From positions 1 through 17,001 of the forward strand of contig CAUTQX010000014.1 of the NCBI GenBank assembly GCA_963540705.1: 17,001 nucleotides of DNA, given 5' to 3'. The translations under genes and the position numbers were made by a program. Shown in pieces: positions 1 to 7,592 of the stretch (position 1 is its first letter; each line of letters begins with the position of its first letter). The stretch comes from Nanosynbacter sp963540705. Its GTDB lineage: Bacteria; Patescibacteriota; Saccharimonadia; Saccharimonadales; Saccharimonadaceae. Under the pieces are notes generated by a model. The model worked only from the letters and a program-made list of their open reading frames with translations. It was not told the origin of the DNA and did not search any database.

Positions 1-18
1 AAAAGCGCAAGCGTTTTT
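1..18 (-). terminator. Possible terminator of the pseudopilin operon
   Basis: Directly after the TAA stop of the last pilin gene (19-21) the minus strand carries an A-rich run, a short GC inverted repeat around CTTG, then TTTT. This looks like a small intrinsic terminator with A/T flanks pairing outside a two- or three-pair GC core. It touches the window edge, so the T-tract is incomplete and the call is weak. Confidence 0.35.
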
Positions 19-1734
19 TTAATATATGTATCGATTCTGTGTTGGACGCAAGAATAAAGACTCTGTTGGACTAAATCTATTTTCATGCGTACCATCGCCG
101 ATCTGTCCATCTGTATTTAATCCCCAACAATATGCACGCTTATTTGTCATAATTGCACAGCCACGGTTCGCTCCGGCTGCCAAAGTGACCACATCTTCTG
201 ACGGAGGAAGACCATTCGTACCAACATACACTGGTCGAGGAGTTCTCGAATATGGTAGAGAGCTCGAGCCCTTATTCGCACTCTCACCAAGCCCTACAGC
301 AATACGCTTCGGCACCCCCTGCAAACCTGTCACTTCTTTAGGTACTGTGTAAGTTCTATAATAAGTTTCGTCGTAAGCACTAGCTCCGGATTGCCCATTA
401 CCAGCACCGCCCCAACAATACACTTTCCCTGAGGCAATTGCGCATACGTGAGTAGCTCGGGAAGACTGAGCAGTAGTAGTAGTCCCTAGATGTGTAGCCA
501 TATACGAATATCCGTCTTGAGATATATCAGTAACGTTGGATATTCCAGTGACGCGAACAGGTTGACCGTATTTATAATGAGGAGAAAAAGCCGTACTTCC
601 AGTCTGCCCGAATATAGCCTGTCCCCAACAATACGCAATCCCCGTATCCATAATGGCACACATAGTTTGCGACCGACTACCGCTGGTGGATAATTTAACT
701 GCTTTATATCCGGGTTGTAATCTCCAATATGTATCACCTCCGGTAGCAACAGGCACTGGATTTGGAGATAAAGTCGGATGACGAGGTGCGTTATGACCTA
801 ATTCTCCCTCATAATTATTCCCCCAGCAATAAATTTTACCGTCAGCAATTGCACAGGACACATCCCCGGTACCGCCAATCGCTGTGACATTTTTACCGAC
901 AATATCACCGCCGACTTCAACCGGAACAGCAGAATACTTACCATCTCCATACTGTCCATTGCCCAATTGTCCCTTATCATTACTTCCCCAACAATACACT
1001 TTTCTTACACCGCTAAGTTCAGTTAAGACGCAACTGTGGAATTGTGCTGCAAATATATCAATAATTTTCCCATATTTCATATCACCCACTTGTTGCACTT
1101 TCACTGGAACATTAGCCTCATTTTTCCGCAAACCATCTCCCAACGTTCCCATGTTATTCGAATTCCCCCAGCACCAAACATTATTAGACATAATCGCACA
1201 AGTACGAAATGTACCACTAACAACACGCGCGGCATTAAGATCCGCCGGCCAGGTAACAGCCTTCTTAACAATAGCAGTATAAGTTTTTACAACACTTCCA
1301 CCACTTATAAGTTCAACTCGACCAGTCGATGAAATCTGAGCAGTGGCGGCCGACAGAGCTACACCAGACGACGCACCTTTAGTTGACGCTTCCAAATTGC
1401 CGACTTCAAATGTAGTTCGCAATTTACTATTTTCAAAAACATATTTATTGCCATAAAAAGCCGTAGCGCCCTTACAGTTAGTTTCCGGGCGCAATGGGCC
1501 AATACCGCCAGCAACAGACCCCCATGATTGTTCAGTGTTGTTTGAATCCAAACAAGCGTTGGCATACGCCGTACCCGCCTCACCAGCTTCTTGGGCCAAC
1601 TTATAATAATATTCTTCTTGGGAATAAATATACGATTGAGTAACAATTCTCATAGAGCCCGCCAGGACAGCCATAATAAAAGTACTCATCAAGACAATTA
1701 AAACTAGAGAATAGCCATTTTTTTGTCGAATCAT
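19..1734 (-). CDS. Tip-like pseudopilin with an RCC1-type repeat domain (putative pilus adhesin)
   Basis: 571 aa. Residues 1-30 look like a class III prepilin signal: MIRQKNG, then YSLVLIVLM and a hydrophobic helix to about residue 30. Position +5 after the predicted cleavage is Leu, not the usual Glu, as in GspK-type tip pseudopilins. From about residue 170 there are six RCC1-like modules, each with Cys, a short beta stretch, then CWG and G-x-x-G. The cysteines pair at 179/188, 235/248, 294/303, 359/369, 431/440 and 526/536, with another pair at 61/87. This suggests an extracellular, disulfide-stabilised beta-propeller. The gene is last in a four-gene operon, and its ATG overlaps the preceding TGA as ATGA. 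Inferred role: the distal adhesive or sensing subunit of a type IV-like pilus. The pseudopilin signal and repeats are clear; the binding role is a guess. Confidence 0.8.
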   Translation of the reverse strand: MIRQKNGYSLVLIVLMSTFIMAVLAGSMRIVTQSYIYSQEEYYYKLAQEAGEAGTAYANACLDSNNTEQSWGSVAGGIGPLRPETNCKGATAFYGNKYVFENSKLRTTFEVGNLEASTKGASSGVALSAATAQISSTGRVELISGGSVVKTYTAIVKKAVTWPADLNAARVVSGTFRTCAIMSNNVWCWGNSNNMGTLGDGLRKNEANVPVKVQQVGDMKYGKIIDIFAAQFHSCVLTELSGVRKVYCWGSNDKGQLGNGQYGDGKYSAVPVEVGGDIVGKNVTAIGGTGDVSCAIADGKIYCWGNNYEGELGHNAPRHPTLSPNPVPVATGGDTYWRLQPGYKAVKLSTSGSRSQTMCAIMDTGIAYCWGQAIFGQTGSTAFSPHYKYGQPVRVTGISNVTDISQDGYSYMATHLGTTTTAQSSRATHVCAIASGKVYCWGGAGNGQSGASAYDETYYRTYTVPKEVTGLQGVPKRIAVGLGESANKGSSSLPYSRTPRPVYVGTNGLPPSEDVVTLAAGANRGCAIMTNKRAYCWGLNTDGQIGDGTHENRFSPTESLFLRPTQNRYIY

Positions 1735-2534
1735 AGGTTATTTATCTTTCGTATCATTAATGTTTGCGAATCAGAAACTTGCCCACTCGGAGATTGAATT
1801 TTTAAGGTTACTTTTATACCATTTGCTGAATCTAAAACTCTTAATGACGTCGCAGGCGCGCTATATTGATCAGCGACCAAAATATCTCCCTCATAATATT
1901 CCACCTTAAATTCCGAAACACCCGTCGCTAAAATTGAATCTTGATGAACTTTCATAGCACGACTCTTAAACTTATTAGCATCCGTACTATTCATGCAGAA
2001 ATAATTAGCAGGATCTCCTGTATACGGATTGCCGTAAGTGTCTATCAAGTCATTATACACAGTACGACGATGCAGCTGACCATCTTTTACGAAATAAATT
2101 ACTATCTTCTTATACTTTGGCTGCTGAGTTTTATTCGCCGCACAGTCAAACCTGGGAGTTCTTAAATAGACAATTTCTCGAGTGTCAGAGCCACGACTCA
2201 TAGTAGTAGCATATTGTAACAATATCAAAGTATTCCTATTATACGTCCATACTTGGCTCGCGCCAGAGAAACTCCTGTCTTTAGCAAACGTATCATATCC
2301 GTCGTAACCGCTCACCTTAAAACGCGAAGTTTGCCTCACGTCAGTTTCAATTGCATCCATAGAATTGTGAAGACTACGATTAATATCAACTCTTGCTTTA
2401 CTTATGGACGCGCTTTGGTTTGCCGAAATCAACATCTGACTAAACACGCCGACAATCATAGCAATAATCACCATAACCATCGCCAGCTCGGCTATAGTAA
2501 ACCCACTTTCTCTAAAACGCTGCGTATGTCGCAT
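1731..2534 (-). CDS. Pseudopilin, GspJ-like position (type IV pilin N-terminus)
   Basis: 267 aa from the ATG at 2534. An upstream in-frame start at 2579 lies deep inside the preceding gene; the 2534 ATG has a GAAAGG ribosome site six bases upstream and leaves a normal prepilin leader. The N-terminus is MRHTQRFRESG, then FTIAE with Glu at +5, followed by a hydrophobic helix (about 12-33), which is a canonical prepilin peptidase site. The rest is a soluble beta-rich domain without a recognisable family. It overlaps the upstream pilin gene by 23 bp and the downstream tip-like pilin by 4 bp, so all are probably translated from one mRNA. By size and order it resembles the minor pseudopilin GspJ (or PilW) class. 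Exported to the inner membrane and incorporated into a pilus-like fibre. Confidence 0.8.
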   Translation of the reverse strand: MRHTQRFRESGFTIAELAMVMVIIAMIVGVFSQMLISANQSASISKARVDINRSLHNSMDAIETDVRQTSRFKVSGYDGYDTFAKDRSFSGASQVWTYNRNTLILLQYATTMSRGSDTREIVYLRTPRFDCAANKTQQPKYKKIVIYFVKDGQLHRRTVYNDLIDTYGNPYTGDPANYFCMNSTDANKFKSRAMKVHQDSILATGVSEFKVEYYEGDILVADQYSAPATSLRVLDSANGIKVTLKIQSPSGQVSDSQTLMIRKINNL

Positions 2535-2985
2535 GTGTAACCTTTCTTCCACTGCCGGCGCCAGAACTTGGCAATCCATACTCTACAACAGACTCTACTT
2601 TAATTGGCATACCAAAACTTGTCGTGCCACTCTCGCATCCGTATGGAGCTGACACATACACTTCCTGCCTAACCATTCCCGGCAATCCGTCAACTCTACC
2701 CGTACTCTCCATAACCGAATATCTGGAGCCCGGAGCTCTAGTGCTCGGAGTCGAAGAAGGAGGGTCTGTACACTTAAACCACGTAGGAGGAGAGTCGTTT
2801 GCATACTTACGCATATTGCTGTATGCCAAATAGCTGGCCTTCGTGTGCTGCACTTCTAAGACAGATATATTACTAACTTGAGTTTGCATCATTAAAATAA
2901 CTATCGAAAAAATACCAATAATAACTAAAGTAACCGCTACTTCAACTATAGTAAAGCCATCACTATTTTTCATTAATCGCGCCAT
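2512..2985 (-). CDS. Pseudopilin, GspI-like position (type IV pilin N-terminus)
   Basis: 157 aa. The start MARLMKNSDG is followed by FTIVE (Glu at +5) and a hydrophobic helix to about residue 32, the standard N-methylation and prepilin peptidase signature. The ATG at 2985 has an AAGGTGG ribosome site seven bases upstream, which supports it over the ATG four codons later. The gene overlaps the end of the first pilin by 13 bp. The C-terminal part is a small globular domain with two cysteines (in WFKCTD and YGCESG) that could form a disulfide outside the cell. Together with its neighbours it would form a minor pilin complex; its own role cannot be separated from theirs by sequence. Confidence 0.78.
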   Translation of the reverse strand: MARLMKNSDGFTIVEVAVTLVIIGIFSIVILMMQTQVSNISVLEVQHTKASYLAYSNMRKYANDSPPTWFKCTDPPSSTPSTRAPGSRYSVMESTGRVDGLPGMVRQEVYVSAPYGCESGTTSFGMPIKVESVVEYGLPSSGAGSGRKVTHATYAAF

Positions 2986-3458
2986 ATACTATCCACCTTT
3001 TTTTCTATTCCCGTCAAACGCTCTCTATAAATAATGCTGTATTTAGTGCAAGTTGCCGCTACTAAGTCAGATATAGGACCAGAAGCTGGCTTCGTACAAT
3101 CTCCATCATCTATATTAGACGCCTCATATAATAGCTCACCATGATTTCCACCAGCCCAGTCGCTCCGATTACATTTAACCATTTCTTTTTTCAACGAATC
3201 ATCACCTACAATAGACGTAAAATTTTTAATCAAGTCTCTGCACGATGGATATTCATGACCAATACGACTGACGCTATTGTATTTATAATATCGTTCCAAC
3301 TTCAGCGATAGCGTGGCAACATTGGCGCGCTGACGCTCATCTCTAGTTCGATTTAAAAACCTATCACCACCAACCAAAGTAATTCCAGCCAAAATAGACA
3401 CAACTACAACAACTATCATCATCTCTATTATCGTATAGCCACCCGTCCCACGATTCAT
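2973..3458 (-). CDS. Type IV pilin-like protein (first gene of the pilus operon)
   Basis: 161 aa from the ATG at 3458. A TTG six codons upstream is also in frame, but the -10-like TACAAT lies between the two, so the ATG is preferred as a leaderless start. The N-terminus MNRGTGG is followed by YTIIE (Glu at +5), a hydrophobic helix to about residue 27, then a linker like the alpha-1 spine of pilins. Four cysteines in the C-terminal half (in YPSCRD, VKCNRS, GDCTK, AATCTK) could form two disulfides. It is the most pilin-like of the four, and may be the major subunit or a GspH/GspG-type component. Assembly ATPase, platform protein and prepilin peptidase are not in the window and must lie elsewhere. 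Confidence 0.8.
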   Translation of the reverse strand: MNRGTGGYTIIEMMIVVVVVSILAGITLVGGDRFLNRTRDERQRANVATLSLKLERYYKYNSVSRIGHEYPSCRDLIKNFTSIVGDDSLKKEMVKCNRSDWAGGNHGELLYEASNIDDGDCTKPASGPISDLVAATCTKYSIIYRERLTGIEKKVDSIWRD

Positions 3459-3464
3459 ATCAAT

Positions 3465-3470
3465 ATTGTA
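3465..3470 (-). promoter_or_regulatory. -10 box of the pilus operon, leaderless start
   Basis: On the minus strand TACAAT is followed by six bases and then the ATG at 3458. No Shine-Dalgarno sequence fits between. The same arrangement, with the shared bases GCTACAATAT, recurs before the gene starting at 7548. No good -35 box is visible. Confidence 0.5.
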
Positions 3471-3496
3471 GCGCAAATCTACAAAAAAGCATATGC

Positions 3497-4525
3497 TTAT
3501 TGTCGGGAAAGTTCTAGCGGCTCTTGCTCAATTTTTATGCCGAACTTATCAAAGACAATCTGCACAATTTCCTCACGAATCGCCGCCAAATCATCATATC
3601 CCGTTGCCGAATCATTCACGAGCACCAACGCGTTCTTTTCGTAAACTCGCATGCCGTGACTGCGATAACCCCTTAAGCCAGCCTTATCTATCAACCAACC
3701 TGTCGGGATTTTATATCTTCCGTCGGGCATTGCATAATTTGGAATATCGCTATATTCTTTTTGCAATTCTTCCAATTTCCATTTTTCAACCAGCGCATTT
3801 TTGAAGAAAGAACCTGCACTTGGCAATTCCGCTGGGTCTGGCAATTTTTCCGAACGAATGTTAAGAACTGCCACGCGAATCACCGACAAATTGACCTCAC
3901 GAATATCATTTTCATCAATATATTTCTGCAAAGAAGCGTAATACGGCGGTTTCGGCTCTGCTTTATTTAGTCGCAAAGTAATATTCAAAATGCAATATCG
4001 CCCTTTTTCTCTGCCTCGAAAAATGCTGTTTCGATAAGAAAAGTCACATTCATCAGCAAAAATAGTTACAATTGTGTCAGTTTTTGAATCGTAAGCCTCC
4101 AGACTAATCAACGTGTCGGCAATTTCTTGACCGTACGCCCCAACGTTCTGGACCGGCGCAGCTCCAGCCGTTCCAGGAATTCCCGACATAGCCTCAACTC
4201 CCTGAAGCCCAAGCCCAATAGCCTTCTCAACAACCTCGTCCCAGACTTCGCCCGCACCAATTTTTACATCAGTTGTTTCGTCGGTTTCAGAGATAACCTC
4301 AAAACCTTTGATCTTATTCAACAGTACGATTCCCTCAAAAACCTCATCATGCGTAATCACATTACTGCCACCACCCAACACAAAAATCGGTAAATTTTCC
4401 TTTCGGGCATTACGATATAGCGACACAACATCACTAGCAGAATCCGCTGTCGCCATATAGCGAGCCTCACCTCCCAATTTCATAGTCGTGTATTGTTTCA
4501 GTGATATATTAGTCATGACGTCCAT
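3497..4525 (-). CDS. murB: UDP-N-acetylenolpyruvoylglucosamine reductase MurB
   Basis: 342 aa. Catalyses the NADPH-dependent reduction of UDP-GlcNAc-enolpyruvate to UDP-MurNAc in cytoplasmic peptidoglycan precursor synthesis. FAD-binding motifs: YTTMKLGGEA near 12-21, VLGGGSNV near 49-56, SGIPGTAGAAPVQNVGAYG near 114-132. SYRNSIF near 163-169 carries the substrate-contacting Arg. PSAGSFFKN near 235-243 holds the catalytic Ser (about S239), and the C-terminal IEQEP holds the catalytic Glu (about 333). The length and the CDFSYRNSIF region fit the type I (E. coli-like) enzyme. The ATG at 4525 is preferred over the one three codons later because a -10 box ends seven bases before it. It is transcribed away from tRNA-Arg and ends just upstream of the pilus operon promoter. 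Confidence 0.95.
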   Translation of the reverse strand: MDVMTNISLKQYTTMKLGGEARYMATADSASDVVSLYRNARKENLPIFVLGGGSNVITHDEVFEGIVLLNKIKGFEVISETDETTDVKIGAGEVWDEVVEKAIGLGLQGVEAMSGIPGTAGAAPVQNVGAYGQEIADTLISLEAYDSKTDTIVTIFADECDFSYRNSIFRGREKGRYCILNITLRLNKAEPKPPYYASLQKYIDENDIREVNLSVIRVAVLNIRSEKLPDPAELPSAGSFFKNALVEKWKLEELQKEYSDIPNYAMPDGRYKIPTGWLIDKAGLRGYRSHGMRVYEKNALVLVNDSATGYDDLAAIREEIVQIVFDKFGIKIEQEPLELSRQ

Positions 4526-4531
4526 GCATAT

Positions 4532-4537
4532 AGTATA
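4532..4537 (-). promoter_or_regulatory. -10 box of murB, leaderless start
   Basis: TATACT on the minus strand, six bases before the murB ATG at 4525, with no room for a ribosome site. The -35 region (about 4555-4560, TAGATG) is a poor match. Confidence 0.5.
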
Positions 4538-4563
4538 TCATTTTACTCGGCCGTCATCTATGA

Positions 4564-4569
4564 TATAAT
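4564..4569 (+). promoter_or_regulatory. -10 box of tRNA-Arg
   Basis: A perfect TATAAT ends 10 bases before the mature tRNA 5' end, giving a very short 5' leader. At 17 bp spacing the -35 region is TTTTAC (4541-4546), a weak match. Confidence 0.6.
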
Positions 4570-4579
4570 AACTTCATAC

Positions 4580-4656
4580 GCACCCGTAGCTCAGCGGATT
4601 AGAGTACTTGGCTTCGAACCAAGGGGTCGCAAGTTCGAATCTTGCCGGGTGTACCA
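4580..4656 (+). tRNA. tRNA-Arg (anticodon TCG), CCA encoded
   Basis: A full cloverleaf can be drawn. The acceptor stem GCACCCG pairs with CGGGTGT (G-U at the first pair), followed by A and an encoded CCA. The D stem is GCTC/GAGT, the anticodon stem CTTGG/CCAAG with loop CTTCGAA giving anticodon TCG (codons CGN, mainly CGA), and the T arm GCAAG-TTCGAAT-CTTGC. The variable loop is five bases. Confidence 0.96.
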
Positions 4657-4662
4657 AAATAG

Positions 4663-4687
4663 CTCGTCATTATGACGGGTTTTTATT
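4663..4687 (+). terminator. Rho-independent terminator of tRNA-Arg
   Basis: CTCGTCA-TTA-TGACGGG forms a seven-pair stem with one G-U, followed by TTTTTATTT. It starts six bases after the tRNA CCA. On the opposite strand the same hairpin has one mismatch and a CTATTTT tail, so it may also stop transcripts of the Clp-like gene coming from the right. Confidence 0.75.
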
Positions 4688-4726
4688 TATAATGACCCTC
4701 ATAAAAACACCAGTCGAGCGGCTGAG

Positions 4727-7177
4727 CTAGCTATTCAATGGCGGATTCTGAATCTCTGGCGATATTTGCGCGGATTGCGAACCTAAAATTTGGCGAATTT
4801 GATCAGCAGTGATAATTGTGGTCGAACCAGGCGCGACAGTTCCCGCTAACATTTGCTTGGCGACGGTATTCTCAACAGCTCGCTGGACAACGCGGCGCAT
4901 CGGGCGAGCTCCCAATCTTGGGTCATAGCCAGCCTCGACCAACAATTTCTTACCTTCTTCCTCGACCGCAACTTGAATTTTTTGCGGCGCCAAAGTCTTA
5001 TTAACTCCCGCCAAAATCAAATCAACAACCTGTAATAGCTCTTCCTTTCCTAACGGTCGGAACAAAACAATTTCATCAAAACGGTTCAAAAATTCTGGGC
5101 GGAATAAATTGGCATTAATCAGCTCGTTGATGAATGTCTGCTCGAATTGTTCCAATTGATAGCCCCGCTCAATATATTCACGAATTCTATCCGCGCCAGC
5201 ATTTGATGTCGCAATTACAATCGTATCGCGAAAACTAATTTCTCGGTTATTTTCATCACGGAGTATCCCTTCATCCAAAAGCTGAAGAAGCGTCGTCAAG
5301 ACCTGAGGGTGAGCCTTTTCAATTTCATCCAAAAGCACGACAGAGAACGGGCGCTTCTGTACTTGAGCAGTCAAACTCCCTGGATCTCGCGCGCCATCCG
5401 CAATTAACCTAGCCACGTCATCCGGTCTGACAAATTCGTTCAAATCCAAGCGAATCATATTGCCCTCACCGCCAAAATAAACATCCGCCAAAGCTTTAGA
5501 AAGCTCCGTTTTACCAACACCAGTCGGACCAAGAAACAGAAATGCGCCAATCGGTCGATTCTGATTTCTAACACCTGTGCGCGCGCGGCGAATAGCGTCA
5601 GAAACAACTGTCACGGCTCGCGTTTGATTGATCATTCGCTGATGAATTAATGACTCTAAGTTTAACAATTTCTCCTTTTCGTCACTCAAAGATGCTACCG
5701 AAATTTTTATACCAAGAGTCTTTTCAATCGCGTCATCCACAGACTGCGCGGTCACTAGTCCGCCACTCGCGTAGCTCGCTGCTGCTTCCAAAATTTTCAA
5801 CGCCTTACCCGGCATTACTAAGTCCTGAACATAACGATCGCCAACACGATACGCCTCCGCCAGTGCCTGATACATATATGTCACTTTGTGCTGTGCCTCA
5901 AATAAAACCAATTGATCGCGCATAATTTTCATAGTTTCAGGTTCGTTTGACGGCTGAATTGCAATTGTATTCAAGGCGTGAGCAAGCTGCGGCTTAGTCT
6001 GAGAAATTTGCAAAAATCGCTGATCGTCCATCGTTAAAATCGTCCTAAGTCTGCCCGCCTCCAAAATTGGCAATAACACATTGCTCAGGTCAACCGAACC
6101 AACGCCTTCTTCGAAGAATAATTGCGCATTATCCAGACATAAAATCACGTTTTTCGACAGAAAAGCTTCGTTCAAAATCATCGTGACTAGATTTTCCAAT
6201 TCCCCGCGACCCGATGCCACACTAATCAACGACGACGCATCAAGCATAAAAACTTGTTGGTACATCAGTGAACTAGGAACACCTCGATGCCCATCAATCA
6301 GCATTTCCGCAAACGCCGACACGACAGTACTTTTTCCCGCACCGTCAGCTCCAACTAGCGTAATATTCTGCCGCCCGCCAGAACTAAACGTTTTAAGCAT
6401 TTGTCCCAGAGCTTCCTCATGCGCAGCTAATTTAGTTGTAAACGCGCCGCCAGAAACATTGACACTAATATTTTGAGCAAAACGGCTCAACAAAGGCGTA
6501 TAACCAAAAGACCAATCCCTAGCAATTCCGCCAGTATTTAGCGGCTTCTCTTTATATTGGTCAATCAGCGACTTTATTCGCTCGTACCACCGAATCGTCT
6601 CTTCGATGTCATGAAAATCGATCTTCATATTCGCCAACAAAGAATCGTGTTGTGGCAATTGCTTTACTATCGCCGCCGCCAAAACCGCACTAGTAATCTT
6701 CGGACTTTCCGTGCTTTTCCAAATTTCAATCGCCGCTTTCCAAATCTGCTCCGTTCGATTTGGATCGTCGACGGAAATATTACGCAAGAAATTCGGCGTC
6801 AAACCCAGCCGCACTGCCAAAAATTGCCCGGCTCGCGTGCCTGTAATCGCCTCAGCAATATCGATCGGCATCGGTCTGCGCGGCAATTTGCCCAAAACGT
6901 CCGCCGCCATCACATCATCAATTGTCTTAGGATTTTTACTAATTTCCGCCGTCTTAAGATCTTTTTCCCACCAAATTGACACCATAATCATTGGACCACT
7001 CAGACCAAATAATAGCCAGCCAATTGCCCCATGTTCAATCAACGACCACAAACCAAGTAGCACCATCATAATGCCGACAGCTATCGCCACGATATGCCAA
7101 GCATTGCCAAACCTCACAGAAAATCGTGCCTTCTGAGCTCGCAAACTGTCGTAATTAAATCTCGGCTCTATTTCCAT
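4727..7177 (-). CDS. Membrane-anchored ClpB/ClpC-like AAA+ ATPase
   Basis: 816 aa from the ATG at 7177, which overlaps the upstream stop by 10 bp with GGAG eight bases before it. Two transmembrane helices (about 27-46 and 50-70) precede the ATPase, which is unusual for soluble Clp proteins. Residues 90-205 look like a degenerate Clp N-domain. The first AAA+ module has Walker A GADGAGKS (276-283), but its Walker B is CLDNA (347-351), lacking the catalytic Glu. The second is intact: Walker A GPTGVGKT (550-557), Walker B LLDEIEKAH (615-623), sensor 1 TSN (657-659), Arg finger in FRPEFLNRFDE (692-702), sensor 2 GARPMRR (756-762). No ClpB middle coiled coil and no clear LGF/IGF ClpP-docking loop is seen. 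Probably a membrane-tethered unfoldase or remodelling ATPase; its substrates are unknown. Confidence 0.85.
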   Translation of the reverse strand: MEIEPRFNYDSLRAQKARFSVRFGNAWHIVAIAVGIMMVLLGLWSLIEHGAIGWLLFGLSGPMIMVSIWWEKDLKTAEISKNPKTIDDVMAADVLGKLPRRPMPIDIAEAITGTRAGQFLAVRLGLTPNFLRNISVDDPNRTEQIWKAAIEIWKSTESPKITSAVLAAAIVKQLPQHDSLLANMKIDFHDIEETIRWYERIKSLIDQYKEKPLNTGGIARDWSFGYTPLLSRFAQNISVNVSGGAFTTKLAAHEEALGQMLKTFSSGGRQNITLVGADGAGKSTVVSAFAEMLIDGHRGVPSSLMYQQVFMLDASSLISVASGRGELENLVTMILNEAFLSKNVILCLDNAQLFFEEGVGSVDLSNVLLPILEAGRLRTILTMDDQRFLQISQTKPQLAHALNTIAIQPSNEPETMKIMRDQLVLFEAQHKVTYMYQALAEAYRVGDRYVQDLVMPGKALKILEAAASYASGGLVTAQSVDDAIEKTLGIKISVASLSDEKEKLLNLESLIHQRMINQTRAVTVVSDAIRRARTGVRNQNRPIGAFLFLGPTGVGKTELSKALADVYFGGEGNMIRLDLNEFVRPDDVARLIADGARDPGSLTAQVQKRPFSVVLLDEIEKAHPQVLTTLLQLLDEGILRDENNREISFRDTIVIATSNAGADRIREYIERGYQLEQFEQTFINELINANLFRPEFLNRFDEIVLFRPLGKEELLQVVDLILAGVNKTLAPQKIQVAVEEEGKKLLVEAGYDPRLGARPMRRVVQRAVENTVAKQMLAGTVAPGSTTIITADQIRQILGSQSAQISPEIQNPPLNS

Positions 7178-7548
7178 ACAGAAACTCCCAATTGCCATAA
7201 AATAATTCCGATAAACGGCATCAGCGGCAGCGCCAGCCACATAATAATTCCTACAATCATCCACAAAAATCGTAGCAATATCATCAATATTCCAATAATT
7301 ATCACCATGGAGCGCACCACCGCGCCAATTACTCGCGAGAACATCTTGTCAAAAAACGCAGATAGTTGCACGGATAAGTCGCCACCAACTGGAGCGGCTG
7401 AAATCTGGCGAAACGGATTGAATAAGGTTTTCAAAAGCAGCTCGACTGAAAAAAAATCCGCGGTTCGTAAAACTCCCAGAAAACTTTGTCGGATATATTG
7501 CAACAAGCCATTGCCATACCACCACTGAAAGATACCCACCAAAAACAT
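7168..7548 (-). CDS. Small membrane protein, operon partner of the Clp-like ATPase
   Basis: 126 aa from the ATG at 7548. A longer frame reaches 7599, but a TACAAT -10 box sits six bases before the 7548 ATG, so the extension is untranscribed. An amphipathic N-terminal half (1-70) carries several aromatic and Leu-rich stretches. Residues about 75-120 form one long or two closely packed hydrophobic helices (VIGAVVRSMVIIIGILMILLRF and WMIVGIIMWLALPLMPFIGIILW in two pieces). The C-terminus overlaps the ATPase start by 10 bp, so translation is probably coupled. I do not recognise a family. The overlap and the membrane helices in both products suggest a joint membrane complex, with this protein as adaptor or anchor; that is inference. 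Confidence 0.7.
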   Translation of the reverse strand: MFLVGIFQWWYGNGLLQYIRQSFLGVLRTADFFSVELLLKTLFNPFRQISAAPVGGDLSVQLSAFFDKMFSRVIGAVVRSMVIIIGILMILLRFLWMIVGIIMWLALPLMPFIGIILWQLGVSVWK

Positions 7549-7554
7549 ATTGAT

Positions 7555-7585
7555 ATTGTAGCACATCGACCCGGCAGAGTATAAT
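7555..7585. promoter_or_regulatory. Interlocking divergent promoters (Clp-like operon / murT operon)
   Basis: The minus-strand -10 TACAAT occupies 7555-7560, six bases before the ATG at 7548. The plus-strand -10 TATAAT occupies 7580-7585, seven bases before the ATG at 7593. At 17-18 bp spacing the -35 zone of each promoter falls on the -10 of the other: TTGTAG at 7556-7561 for the plus strand, and TTATAC or TATACT near 7578-7584 for the minus strand. Two polymerases could not bind at once, so the two operons may be expressed in competition. Confidence 0.6.
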
Positions 7586-7592
7586 AGACAAT

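Noticed and set aside
26..352. Long open frames opposite the RCC1 pilin, MurB and Clp-like genes on the plus strand
   Set aside because: They lie antisense to well-supported coding genes, have no promoter or ribosome site and give protein sequences without recognisable pattern.
4700..4726. Hairpin directly after the Clp-like gene on the minus strand
   Set aside because: The CAGCC/GACTG stem has a mismatch on the relevant strand and is short; the nearby tRNA-Arg terminator hairpin may serve both directions instead.
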